A stretch of DNA of 64,000 bases. It comes from Paenibacillus cookii. GTDB lineage: Bacteria > Bacillota > Bacilli > Paenibacillales > Paenibacillaceae. Shown piece after piece: positions 19,680 through 27,470 of the stretch; position 1 is the stretch's first letter; the number at the start of each line of letters is the position of its first letter. A program made the position numbers and the translations under genes. The stretch spans positions 1-64,000 of the forward strand of contig NZ_BORW01000004.1 in assembly GCF_018333375.1 (NCBI RefSeq), given 5' to 3'. Under the pieces are notes generated by a model. That model made no database searches. It was given only the letters and a program-made list of their open reading frames with translations, and was not told the DNA's origin.

Positions 19680-19687
19680 TCACGAAG

Positions 19688-19715
19688 GTGCAAAGCTCCT
19701 TGCAGGGCTTTGCAC
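19688..19715 (+). other. Intra-operon stem-loop after the binding-protein gene
   Basis: A perfect 9-bp stem GTGCAAAGC/GCTTTGCAC with a 10-base loop and no T run lies 9 bases after the stop. In such operons a structure here commonly protects the mRNA or partly terminates it. Confidence 0.6.
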
Positions 19716-19762
19716 TTATCCATTTCATTTCAATGGACGGGTGAGAGATGGGAGGACTGAAG

Positions 19763-20593
19763 ATGAAGAAGGGAATCAATCAATGGTGTTTCCCGCCGGG
19801 GACTCCGCTGAGCAAAGTGCTGCGCACCAGCTCGGCGGCCGGATTTGACACGATCGAGCTGAATCTGTACGCTCCCGGCGGCGTGGGATTGACGATGGAT
19901 ACGACGCCTGAAGACGCGAAAGCGCTCGGGAGGCTGGTCCGCAGCTATGGGCTGACGATCAGCAGCCTTTCGACCGAGATGCTTGGGAGATACCCGCTCA
20001 GTTCCCCGGACAAGGATACGAGAAGCCTTGGGATGGAATCCATACGCAAGCAGATCGAATTGGCGCTGGAGCTTGAGGTGGATACGATCCTCGTCGTTCC
20101 GGGACGGATCGAAGAAAACGTTTCGTACGAGGAAGTATGGGAGCGCTCGACGATGGCTTTGCAGCCGCTGATCGACGATATCGCCGGCACGCCTTTAAGC
20201 ATCGCCATCGAAAATGTTTGGAACCAGTTTCTGTGGAGTCCGCTTGAAATGGCCCGCTACATCGACCAGTTCGAATCGGAGCATGTCGGGGCTTATTTCG
20301 ACGTCGGCAACACGCTGGCCTTCGGAAGACCGGAACATTGGATCCGGACGCTCGGAAGCCGCATCCGCAAAATTCACGTGAAAGATTTCCGGACGAAGGT
20401 CGGCAATTACCACGGGTTCGTGCCGCTGTTATCCGGGGACGTGGACTGGCTGAACGTCCGTCTGGCCCTGAGCGATATCGGATATCGCGACAGCTTGACC
20501 GCAGAGCTGGAGCCGTATGCAAGTTTTCCGGACCAGCTGATCTTTGACACGTCCCGTCATCTGGATGTCATTTTGGGCAAAAATCCGTATTGA
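19763..20593 (+). CDS. Sugar phosphate isomerase/epimerase-like TIM-barrel protein
   Basis: An AP-endonuclease-2-fold (xylose-isomerase-like) enzyme. Candidate metal ligands appear in order as Glu in IAIENVW, Asp in AYFDVGN, His in KIHVKD and Glu in LTAELEPY. Relatives are hydroxypyruvate isomerase, L-ribulose-5-P epimerase and inosose dehydratase; the exact reaction is open. I choose ATG 19763 (GGAGG 7 bases upstream) over ATG 19748. It is cotranscribed with the sugar importer and the following dehydrogenase. Confidence 0.8.
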   Translation: MKKGINQWCFPPGTPLSKVLRTSSAAGFDTIELNLYAPGGVGLTMDTTPEDAKALGRLVRSYGLTISSLSTEMLGRYPLSSPDKDTRSLGMESIRKQIELALELEVDTILVVPGRIEENVSYEEVWERSTMALQPLIDDIAGTPLSIAIENVWNQFLWSPLEMARYIDQFESEHVGAYFDVGNTLAFGRPEHWIRTLGSRIRKIHVKDFRTKVGNYHGFVPLLSGDVDWLNVRLALSDIGYRDSLTAELEPYASFPDQLIFDTSRHLDVILGKNPY

Positions 20594-20620
20594 ACGTAAA
20601 GCGAAGGGGGAGACGAGCAA

Positions 20621-21580
20621 ATGATCAGAATCGGCGTTGTAGGGGCCGGAATCATTGCTTCGGAGCATCTGAAGCATATCCATCAAAATGATCGTGCCGA
20701 ATTGGCGGCCGTTTGCGACGTTGCGCCGGGCGCGGCGGAACGCGCCGTCCGGCAGTACGGGGGCAAGGCGTATGCCGATTTCGACGAAATGCTGGACCGG
20801 GAAAAGCTTGACGCCATATTTTTATGCGTACCGCCGTTTGCCCACGGGAACATGGAAGAAAAAGCGGCGGAACGCGGGATTCATCTGCTCGTCGAAAAGC
20901 CGCTTGGACTCCGCATGGATGAGGTCCGCCGGAAAGCGGAAGCGTTGGAGCAATCCGGGGTCATCGCCGGGTCGGGCTACTGCTTGCGTTATATGGAATC
21001 CGTTCAGCGGGCCAAACGTTACCTGGAGGGCAAAGAGATCGCCATGGTTCGGGCTTACCGTTTCGGAGGACTTCCGCCGAATCCATGGTGGGTGGACCAT
21101 GCCAAGTCCGGGGGACAGCTGGTGGAGCAGACGACGCACAACGTGGATTTGATGCTGTATTTGGCGGGCGACGTCCGCAAAATATCCGCCGACATGGGGC
21201 TGCTGCTCAGCCGGGACGTTCCCGGAATCACCACCCCCGATGCGGCTTCGGTCAACATGGTGTTTGCATCGGGCGCCCTCGGGCATATCGATACCGGTTT
21301 TTTTTCGCAGCCGGACGGTAGGTCTTCGCTGGAAATGATGGGGCGCAACTTCAGGCTGACCTTGGAAGGCAGCCACTTGACCATCACTGAACCGGACCAA
21401 ACTTGGGTATTCAGAGGCCGGGGCGATTTTTACCAGGCGCAGGACGATGCCTTCATCCAGGCGGTGGAAACCGGGGACCGCAGCCTGATTCTCGCCCCGT
21501 ACGGCGAGGCGCTGCGGACGCTTGAAGTCACGCTGGCCGCCAACGAGTCCGCCAAAACGGGGCTGCCGGTTATTTTTTGA
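20621..21580 (+). CDS. Gfo/Idh/MocA-family NAD(P)-dependent oxidoreductase
   Basis: A sugar or inositol dehydrogenase-like enzyme. The Rossmann motif VGAGIIASEHLKH is at the N-terminus and the family motif EKPLGLR lies near residue 92. WWVDHAKSGGQLVEQTTHNVDLM contains the usual catalytic His-Asn-Asp region. GAAGGGGGAG precedes ATG 20621. It closes the importer operon and probably acts on the same compound as the isomerase. Confidence 0.85.
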   Translation: MIRIGVVGAGIIASEHLKHIHQNDRAELAAVCDVAPGAAERAVRQYGGKAYADFDEMLDREKLDAIFLCVPPFAHGNMEEKAAERGIHLLVEKPLGLRMDEVRRKAEALEQSGVIAGSGYCLRYMESVQRAKRYLEGKEIAMVRAYRFGGLPPNPWWVDHAKSGGQLVEQTTHNVDLMLYLAGDVRKISADMGLLLSRDVPGITTPDAASVNMVFASGALGHIDTGFFSQPDGRSSLEMMGRNFRLTLEGSHLTITEPDQTWVFRGRGDFYQAQDDAFIQAVETGDRSLILAPYGEALRTLEVTLAANESAKTGLPVIF

Positions 21581-21633
21581 TCAGGCCCGCGGCGGATCAG
21601 GTTGCCGCAAACAGGGGACCGTACGTGCGCTGC

Positions 21634-21674
21634 GACCGTTTCATCCGCCATATGGGGTGAAAACGGTCTTTTTT
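21634..21674 (+). terminator. Rho-independent terminator after the sugar operon
   Basis: GACCGTTT pairs with AAACGGTC across an extended, partly paired loop and runs into seven T. Confidence 0.8.
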
Positions 21675-21704
21675 TGTCATCGTGTAGGGAAGCGCAATTC
21701 GCGA

Positions 21705-21757
21705 TTTTTCGGCACATCCGTTAAACGGAAGCGCGTATGCCGAACATCGCCGAAAAA
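21705..21757. repeat. Nested inverted repeats upstream of the MetE-like gene
   Basis: TTTTTCGGC (21705-21713) matches GCCGAAAAA (21749-21757). Inside, TTCGGCA (21709-21715) matches TGCCGAA (21738-21744), and CCGTT/AACGG (21718-21722, 21724-21728) forms the core. The arms compete or nest. The region lies upstream of the likely promoter, so it may be an operator or a minus-strand structure rather than a leader RNA. Confidence 0.5.
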
Positions 21758-21801
21758 TGACGGTAAACTTATGCCCGATGCGAATTTTGCAAAATCATGA
21801 C

Positions 21802-21830
21802 TTGTTTGCCGCGCGGAGAAGTAGGATAAT
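21802..21830 (+). promoter_or_regulatory. Probable promoter of the MetE-like gene
   Basis: TTGTTT at 21802-21807 and GATAAT at 21825-21830 with a 17-base spacer. There is no S-box (SAM) riboswitch signature between it and the gene. Confidence 0.4.
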
Positions 21831-21902
21831 CAGATATAACGGTTTGCCGCAAAATACTACCATCGACGATTTTTGCTGCTGGAGACAAAGGAGAGAAACT
21901 AA

Positions 21903-23027
21903 TTGAAAACGGAAACAAACAACATGGCGCCGCCGTACCGCGCCGACCAAGTGGGAAGCTTCCTGCGTCCGCAAGTTCTTAAAGAAGCCAGAGCCAAGTT
22001 CCAGGAAGGGCTGATTTCGAAGGAAGAGCTGCGCGCAGTCGAAGACGCCGAGATCGTGAAGCTGGTGGACAAACAGAAGGCGGTCGGCCTGACGGCCGTG
22101 ACGGACGGCGAATTCAGACGCACTTGGTGGCATCTGGACTTCATCGAAGCCATCCAAGGAATCGAGGTGTTTGATCTCGATGCTTCCGGCTTGTTCCATG
22201 GAGCGATGAGCAAAGCCAAAGGATACACGGTTGCTTCGAAGCTGGCTTTTCCTGCGGATCATCCGTTTTTGGAGGATTTTAAATTCCTGAAGCAGGCTGC
22301 GGGGGAGCATGTGGCCAAGTTTACGATTCCGGGTCCGAACATGATCTTTTATTCCGGCGTCGTCAACAGCCAGAAATATGCCGATCACCCTGCGTACCCT
22401 ACTTTGGAAGATGCCGCGAAAGACATCGTGCAAGTATACCGCAACGCGATTCAGGCATTTTACGATGCGGGCTGCCGCTACCTTCAGCTCGACGATACAA
22501 GCTGGGGCGCATTGTTCAGCGACACGTTTCGGGAGAAAATCAGGGCGAAAGGCTACGATCCGGACAAGCTGATGAAAACGTTCGCCGATATCACCATCGA
22601 AGCCGTCGAGCAAAAGCCCGCCGACATGGTGATCACGATTCACATTTGCCGCGGCAACTTCAAATCTTCCTGGCTGTACGACGGAGGTTATGAGCCGATT
22701 GCCAAAGAGCTGTTCTCCCGCGTGAACGTGGACGGCTTTTTCCTGGAATACGACAGCGATCGTGCGGGCGATTTCAAACCGCTTCGCCATATCCGTGGCC
22801 AGCGCGTCGTGCTTGGACTGGTCACCACCAAAACCGGCGAGATGGAAAATATGGAAGACATCAAGCGGCGCGTGCGGGAAGCGGCCGAATACGTGCCGCT
22901 CGAACAGCTCTGCCTGAGCCCGCAATGCGGCTTTGCTTCGACGGAAGAGGGCAACGCGGTCGCGGATCAGGACCAGTGGAACAAGCTGGGGCTGGTCGTA
23001 TCGGCGGCAAAGCAGATCTGGAACTGA
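21903..23027 (+). CDS. MetE C-terminal-domain protein (YxjG/YxjH-like)
   Basis: A 374-residue cobalamin-independent methionine synthase-like barrel lacking the N-terminal half of MetE. The probable zinc site is the His-x-Cys in ITIHICRGN together with Glu and a late Cys in LCLSPQCGFAST. Entry motifs RADQVGSFLRP and TDGEFRR are typical of the YxjG/YxjH group, implicated in methionine synthesis or methyl-group salvage from S-methyl compounds. TTG 21903 follows AAAGGAGAG. It is a single-gene unit with its own terminator. Confidence 0.85.
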   Translation: MKTETNNMAPPYRADQVGSFLRPQVLKEARAKFQEGLISKEELRAVEDAEIVKLVDKQKAVGLTAVTDGEFRRTWWHLDFIEAIQGIEVFDLDASGLFHGAMSKAKGYTVASKLAFPADHPFLEDFKFLKQAAGEHVAKFTIPGPNMIFYSGVVNSQKYADHPAYPTLEDAAKDIVQVYRNAIQAFYDAGCRYLQLDDTSWGALFSDTFREKIRAKGYDPDKLMKTFADITIEAVEQKPADMVITIHICRGNFKSSWLYDGGYEPIAKELFSRVNVDGFFLEYDSDRAGDFKPLRHIRGQRVVLGLVTTKTGEMENMEDIKRRVREAAEYVPLEQLCLSPQCGFASTEEGNAVADQDQWNKLGLVVSAAKQIWN

Positions 23028-23058
23028 TTTTCGGCTGATCCTTCAGCGGCATGCGAAC

Positions 23059-23097
23059 AACACGAGGCGCAAACATCTGTGCTTCGTGTTTTTTTTG
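23059..23097 (+). terminator. Rho-independent terminator after the MetE-like gene
   Basis: AACACGAGGCGCA pairs with TGTGCTTCGTGTT (23059-23071 with 23078-23090, with wobble/mismatch) and is followed by a T run. Confidence 0.85.
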
Positions 23098-23160
23098 TAG
23101 CGCCATTCAGCTGCGGCCGCGCCGGCCTTCCGGGCTTGCCTTCCGATGGTTTCGGCTCCT

Positions 23161-23187
23161 AAAAAAATCTCCCCGGTATCGGGGAGA
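23161..23187 (-). terminator. Rho-independent terminator for the small minus-strand gene
   Basis: On the minus strand TCTCCCCG pairs with CGGGGAGA around a short loop and is followed by seven T, 11 bases after the gene's stop. Confidence 0.8.
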
Positions 23188-23197
23188 ACAAATTCGG

Positions 23198-23431
23198 TCA
23201 AATCAACGCGATCGCCAGCAGAGTAAACAAGCTAAGCGGAATTATCGCTCTGCGGTAACCCCATCCGTAAGGCGAAAAGGCCGAGGTTCGGACAGGCCCT
23301 CCTTGCTCGGTTTCCAAATACACGCGCTCCCTGTCGACCTTCACGATTTTCCCTACATGCACTTTGCCGTCCGTCGTTAATATGCGAACCTTCCGATTCA
23401 TGCATTGCAAACAATTATAATACGCGTCCAT
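23198..23431 (-). CDS. Small hypothetical protein with Sm/SH3-like segment and C-terminal membrane anchor
   Basis: I do not recognise this 77-residue protein. Residues ~14-42 (RKVRILTTDGKVHVGKIVKV and on) look like the beta-rich 'write a small barrel' pattern of Sm/Hfq-like or YlqC-like folds. A CxxC pair (NCLQCMN) precedes it. The last ~18 residues (IIPLSLFTLLAIALI) are hydrophobic. Of two adjacent ATGs, 23431 is preferred with AAAGGAG 7 bases upstream. Its own terminator and clear ribosome site make it a real gene; a spore- or membrane-related role is only a guess. Confidence 0.65.
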   Translation of the reverse strand: MDAYYNCLQCMNRKVRILTTDGKVHVGKIVKVDRERVYLETEQGGPVRTSAFSPYGWGYRRAIIPLSLFTLLAIALI

Positions 23432-23804
23432 CATATCACTCCTTTGCGCTGACAAAATATCATATGAAAAAAGAGAATCTCCGGAAACGGCGGTTATACC
23501 TTCCGCTAGCGGCGAAGAACGATTTCTAAATGATAGATTTTAAGGGCCGCAGAAACGGGAGGGGGCGCATGTCCATGCGAATAAGCGTTGACCCGGCATG
23601 TAAGGTTTATTGCAATTTTGCGCTCTGTCATATAAAATGGATTTAAATTTTAAATCGGCAAGTAAATTTTGAAATTTATTTTTATCTGTCGAAAACTTCA
23701 TGATTTTTCTATTTTTTCAATTATATTGATTAATTTCTTGTTTTTATGTACACTAGCGATTGACGCAATTGGATTCTATTAAACTGAGATGAGTAGGGAA
23801 ACGT
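23432..23804. other. AT-rich intergenic region with palindromes and the murR promoter
   Basis: No gene fits here. Bases 23641-23655 (ATTTAAATTTTAAAT) and 23663-23678 (TAAATTTTGAAATTTA) are near-perfect palindromes about 70 bases upstream of the murR promoter. The rest is AT-rich with no RNA motif I recognise. Confidence 0.6.
23726..23754 (+). promoter_or_regulatory. Sigma-A-type promoter of murR
   Basis: TTGATT at 23726-23731 and TACACT at 23749-23754, spacer 17, about 50 bases before ATG 23805. Confidence 0.6.
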
Positions 23805-24665
23805 ATGTCAATACACGATAATATTTTGATTAAAATTCGCGAAATGAAAGACAGCCTGACCCCGGTCGAAAAAATGGTGGCGGAATACGTTCTGCAAAAC
23901 GTCGAAGAAATCCCCCATCTATCGATCAAAAACCTGGCGCAGCTGACGAAAACAAGCGACGCGTCCGTGCTTCGTTTTTGCAAAACGATGGGATATTCGG
24001 GTTACCGCAGCTTTATCGTCAGCATCTCGGCGTCGCTTGGTTCGATGGAGGAGCAAAAGGATCAGTATACGGACATCCAGCCGGGAGACGACCTGTCCGT
24101 CATCATTTCCAACACGTTCAGAAACAACATCAAATCGATCGAAGACACGTTAAGCGTCATCGATAAGAACGAAGTGGAACGAGCCGTGCAGGTGCTGCGG
24201 AAAAGCAACCGCATCGTCTTTTTCGGCATCGGCGCTTCGGGCCTGGTCGGCATCGACGCGGAACAGAAGTTTTCGCGGATCAACAAGATGTGCCATACGT
24301 ACACCGACGGGCACAGCCAGTTGACCGCCGCGACGCTGCTCGACAAAGGGGACGTGGCGGTGTTTATCTCCAATTCGGGCAAAACCACGGAAATTCTGGA
24401 CTCGCTTGAAATCGCCAGAAAAAGCGGGGCCACCATCATCGCCATTACGAAATACACGAAAAGCGAGCTGGCGGACAAGGCAAATATCGTGCTGAACATT
24501 TCGACCCCCGAAGTGACCATCCGCAGCGGCGCCATGGGCTCGCGCATCGCCATGCTGACGATCATCGACATCCTGTTTGCCGGGGTGGCAAGCGCCGAAT
24601 ACAAAAACGTGAAAAAATATTTGACCAAAACGCATAACATCATCGCGGCAAGCAAACACCGCTGA
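23805..24665 (+). CDS. murR: MurR/RpiR-family transcriptional regulator with SIS domain
   Basis: A repressor-type regulator: N-terminal HTH (LAQLTKTSDASVLRFCKTMGYSGYRSF, residues ~45-75) and a C-terminal SIS domain (VFFGIGASGLVG, VAVFISNSGKTTEILDSLEIA) that binds a phosphosugar. Next to murQ and cell-wall recycling genes, the likely ligand is MurNAc-6-phosphate, as for MurR of E. coli and Bacillus. At 286 residues it is full length. It has its own promoter and terminator, so it is transcribed separately from the murQ operon it probably controls. Confidence 0.85.
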   Translation: MSIHDNILIKIREMKDSLTPVEKMVAEYVLQNVEEIPHLSIKNLAQLTKTSDASVLRFCKTMGYSGYRSFIVSISASLGSMEEQKDQYTDIQPGDDLSVIISNTFRNNIKSIEDTLSVIDKNEVERAVQVLRKSNRIVFFGIGASGLVGIDAEQKFSRINKMCHTYTDGHSQLTAATLLDKGDVAVFISNSGKTTEILDSLEIARKSGATIIAITKYTKSELADKANIVLNISTPEVTIRSGAMGSRIAMLTIIDILFAGVASAEYKNVKKYLTKTHNIIAASKHR

Positions 24666-24678
24666 CCGATGCGATCCA

Positions 24679-24717
24679 GACACCGGCCTTTCGCCCGAAA
24701 GACGGTGTCTTTTTTTG
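24679..24717 (+). terminator. Rho-independent terminator after murR
   Basis: GACACCG pairs with CGGTGTC, with an inner CTTTCG/CGAAAG stem, and is followed by eight T. Confidence 0.88.
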
Positions 24718-24801
24718 TTTTCCGTTAATGGTCCGCAGACGTACAAGCTAAAATTAAACAACAATAATTTATTTTATAATAAAATAATATTTCAAAAACT
24801 G

Positions 24802-24830
24802 TTGACCAAAATGAAATTTCTCGTTAATAT
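24802..24830 (+). promoter_or_regulatory. Strong promoter of the murQ operon with an embedded GAAATTTC palindrome
   Basis: TTGACC (24802-24807), 17-base spacer, TAATAT (24825-24830). The spacer holds GAAATTTC (24813-24820), a perfect 8-bp palindrome within TGAAATTTC. A similar TGAAATTTA occurs upstream of murR at 23670-23678. The 319-base gap 24666-24984 otherwise contains no gene; an open frame reaching back to 24715 crosses this promoter and is not coding. Confidence 0.65.
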
Positions 24831-24984
24831 GAAATCAAGAAGAGGATTTGGCAAATATCAAAAGTGCGGTTTTGATACACATGATGTAGGGACAGACCAT
24901 ATAAAAAGAACTACATATTGTGCCTTGATCCGTCTTTGGAATTTGCGACTTCCCAGAAATGAATATATGGATAGGAGGATCGCA

Positions 24985-25899
24985 ATGGATGAGTATCTGG
25001 CGGGGCTGACAACAGAGGGTATCAATGAGCAGACTCGGATGATCGATGAATGCAGCACAGAAGAAATGCTTCGTCTCATGAACGAACAAGATGCCAAGGT
25101 TCCGGCCGCCGTGGCTGCGGAAATCCCGCAGATTTCGAAGGCGGTGGACGTTCTGCACCGCGTGCTTAAAAATGGCGGCAGAATGTTTTATATAGGAGCA
25201 GGGACTTCGGGCAGATTGGGCGTTCTGGACGCATCTGAATGTCCGCCGACATTCGGCACTGATCCTTCGATTGTGCAAGGTCATATTGCCGGAGGCGATG
25301 GAGCGCTGAGACTGGCTGTGGAAGGTTCCGAAGACAGTGCGGAGGAGGGGGTTGCATTAATCGAGCAGTGCGGGATCACGGACAAGGACGCGGTGATCGG
25401 CATTACGGCGAGCGGCAGCGCGACATTCGTCATCGAGGCGCTTCGGAAAGCGCGCGAGATCGGAGCGGCAACGATCGGCGTCGTAAACAACAAACCGTCC
25501 AAATTAGAGAACGTCTGCGATATCTGCATTGCGCCGGTGGTCGGGCCTGAAGTGATCATGGGTTCAACGAGGCTGAAAGCCGGAACTGCCCAGAAATTGG
25601 TTTTGAATATGCTCAGCACATGTACTATGGTTAAGTTAGGCAAGACCTACAATAACTTGATGGTAGACTTGAAAGCGAGCAACATCAAGCTTCGGGATCG
25701 TTCGATCCGCATCATCAAATCGGCAACAGGGGTCGATGACGCCAAGGCTGCCGCCTATTTAGAAAGTGCTTCCATGAACTGTAAGCTGGCGATCATGATG
25801 ATCAAAACCGGGCTTGCGGCAGGTCCGGCCGAAGAGGCGCTGAACCGGGCCGACGGCAGCTTGAAAAAAGCAATCCATGAGTTCAATCAGGTCGTTTAA
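24985..25899 (+). CDS. murQ: N-acetylmuramic acid 6-phosphate etherase
   Basis: Cleaves the lactyl ether of MurNAc-6-P to give GlcNAc-6-P and D-lactate in the cytosol, the key step of MurNAc recycling. The SIS-domain signature GAGTSGRLGVLDASECPPTFG is intact, as are the downstream GITASGS and VGPEVIMGSTRLKAGTAQK blocks. AGGAGG at 24973-24978 fixes ATG 24985, giving 304 residues as expected. It leads an operon with the ABC importer, anmK and the hydrolase genes. Confidence 0.95.
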   Translation: MDEYLAGLTTEGINEQTRMIDECSTEEMLRLMNEQDAKVPAAVAAEIPQISKAVDVLHRVLKNGGRMFYIGAGTSGRLGVLDASECPPTFGTDPSIVQGHIAGGDGALRLAVEGSEDSAEEGVALIEQCGITDKDAVIGITASGSATFVIEALRKAREIGAATIGVVNNKPSKLENVCDICIAPVVGPEVIMGSTRLKAGTAQKLVLNMLSTCTMVKLGKTYNNLMVDLKASNIKLRDRSIRIIKSATGVDDAKAAAYLESASMNCKLAIMMIKTGLAAGPAEEALNRADGSLKKAIHEFNQVV

Positions 25900-25962
25900 G
25901 GATTTGGCTTAAAGAAACAGAAGGTCTAATACGATTTATATTTTCAAGGAGGCTTGTTTTTG

Positions 25963-27384
25963 ATGATGAAAAAGAAAATGCGCGTATTGGCATCCGTCTT
26001 TGCCCTCAGCATGGCCCTGACCACGTTGTCCGCTTGCGGCGGCAAAGACGACAAAGCTGCGAACGTGGACGATCCGAACGCAAAAGACACCATCACGGCG
26101 CTTTTGCCGCCGGTATCGGCAAACTTCCAAAGCAATTTCGATCAGATGGCGAAAGAGTTCAACGAAAAATACCCGAACCTGACGCTTAAGATCGAACCTG
26201 CGAGCTGGGAAGACATGACGCAAAAGCTCGACACGCAGGTGAACGCGGGCAGCCCTCCGGACATCGCGTTTATGGGCTCCGACGGCATTTCGAAATACGT
26301 GCAGCAAGGCATGCTGATGGATATTTCGGATACCGCGACGGAAGAAATGCTGAAGGATTACGACGCGGCTCCGCTTGAATACATGAAAAACGGCAAAGGC
26401 CTTTACGGCTTCCCTGCCTATATGGAAGTGCACGCCATCGGCGGCAACAAGGAATTCATGGAAAAAGCCGGCATCGACTACAAAAAGGTGCAAAAAGAGG
26501 GCTGGACCTTCGACGAATTCCGCGAAGCGATCAAAAAAGGCGTGGTTACGGAAAACGGCAAAACATCCCGCTACGGTTTTGTATTCGCAACAGCCGGCGT
26601 TACCTCCAAAGATTACCTCGGCATTCTCGTGAAAAGCGCCGGCATGCCGTCGCCGTTCACGCAGGATCTGAAATACGCTTACACAAGCAAAAACTTCCTT
26701 GAAGTATTGAAAGACATCCGCGTGATGATCGACGACGGTTCCATGCCGAAAGAGCTCAGCTCGATCGATGCGGGCAAACGCTGGAACATGTTCCTGACAG
26801 GTCAAACGATGATCACCGGTAAAGGTCTCGCAGGGTTCGAAAGATCGGCGAAGCTGAACAACGAAAAGCTGAAAAACAAAGACGCAAGCGCGGTCAAGGG
26901 TTCGATTCCCGTCGATTACGTCGTGCTTCCGGTTCCTTCCTTTGCCGGCGCCAAAGCGCAATCCAGCGTCGCCGTCGACGGTTACGTAACCTTCCGCGGC
27001 AAGAAAGAGCCGACGGCTGCGCACAAAGCGAACGTCGTCAAAGCGGCGAACTTCCTGTCCAGCGGCAAAATCGCGGCGACCACGAACAACGAGCTGTTCG
27101 TCGCCCAAATCACCGAAAGCGGCAGAAAAGCGGCTGAAAGCATGCCGGTCGACCGCGATCCGGACAACAAGGCAGCCGTCGAAACGATGCTGAAAGCGGC
27201 CGTTCCTGCCCGTCCGGACATCCCAACGGATCTTGGCGCCAAAGCCATCAAGCTTGAGGATGAAGTCATCGTGCCTAAGCTTCAAGCCCTGATTGCCGGC
27301 GAAATTACCCCTGAGGCAATGTACGAAGCGGTAAGAACCGCGGCGGTAGATGCCTTCGGCGAAGACGGCGTCGTCAAAGACTAG
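25963..27384 (+). CDS. ABC transporter substrate-binding lipoprotein of the cell-wall sugar operon
   Basis: Extracellular solute receptor. The signal peptide has a lipobox LSAC (about residue 22 of the mature reading) and the rest is a type 1 sugar-binding domain. AAGGAGG (25946-25952) can serve TTG 25960, ATG 25963 or 25966; I use 25963. From its place between murQ and anmK the ligand is probably MurNAc, anhydro-MurNAc or a MurNAc-GlcNAc disaccharide. This would replace the PTS permease MurP found in the Bacillus murQRP locus. Confidence 0.85.
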   Translation: MMKKKMRVLASVFALSMALTTLSACGGKDDKAANVDDPNAKDTITALLPPVSANFQSNFDQMAKEFNEKYPNLTLKIEPASWEDMTQKLDTQVNAGSPPDIAFMGSDGISKYVQQGMLMDISDTATEEMLKDYDAAPLEYMKNGKGLYGFPAYMEVHAIGGNKEFMEKAGIDYKKVQKEGWTFDEFREAIKKGVVTENGKTSRYGFVFATAGVTSKDYLGILVKSAGMPSPFTQDLKYAYTSKNFLEVLKDIRVMIDDGSMPKELSSIDAGKRWNMFLTGQTMITGKGLAGFERSAKLNNEKLKNKDASAVKGSIPVDYVVLPVPSFAGAKAQSSVAVDGYVTFRGKKEPTAAHKANVVKAANFLSSGKIAATTNNELFVAQITESGRKAAESMPVDRDPDNKAAVETMLKAAVPARPDIPTDLGAKAIKLEDEVIVPKLQALIAGEITPEAMYEAVRTAAVDAFGEDGVVKD

Positions 27385-27397
27385 AGAGAAAAACATT

Positions 27398-27428
27398 GGA
27401 AAGCCGTATGACTTCCATACGGCTTTCC
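27398..27428 (+). other. Intra-operon stem-loop after the binding-protein gene
   Basis: A perfect 13-bp stem (GGAAAGCCGTATG with its complement) around ACTTC, 13 bases after the stop and without a T run. It occupies the same position as the hairpin at 19688 in the other sugar operon, suggesting differential expression of the receptor. Confidence 0.65.
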
Positions 27429-27470
27429 CCCAATTGCCTGTGAAACGAAGTATGAAAGGGGTTTCGCAAG

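Noticed and set aside
21675..21902. SAM (S-box) riboswitch before the MetE-like gene
   Set aside because: The characteristic conserved leader segments are absent, and the likely promoter leaves only ~70 bases of leader.
24715..24984. N-terminal extension of the murQ frame by 90 residues
   Set aside because: Crosses a strong promoter, is AT-rich, and MurQ has family length when started at ATG 24985 with an ideal ribosome site.
25936..27396. 486-residue open frame on the minus strand
   Set aside because: Antisense to the lipoprotein gene, Arg/Phe/His-rich with no start signal.
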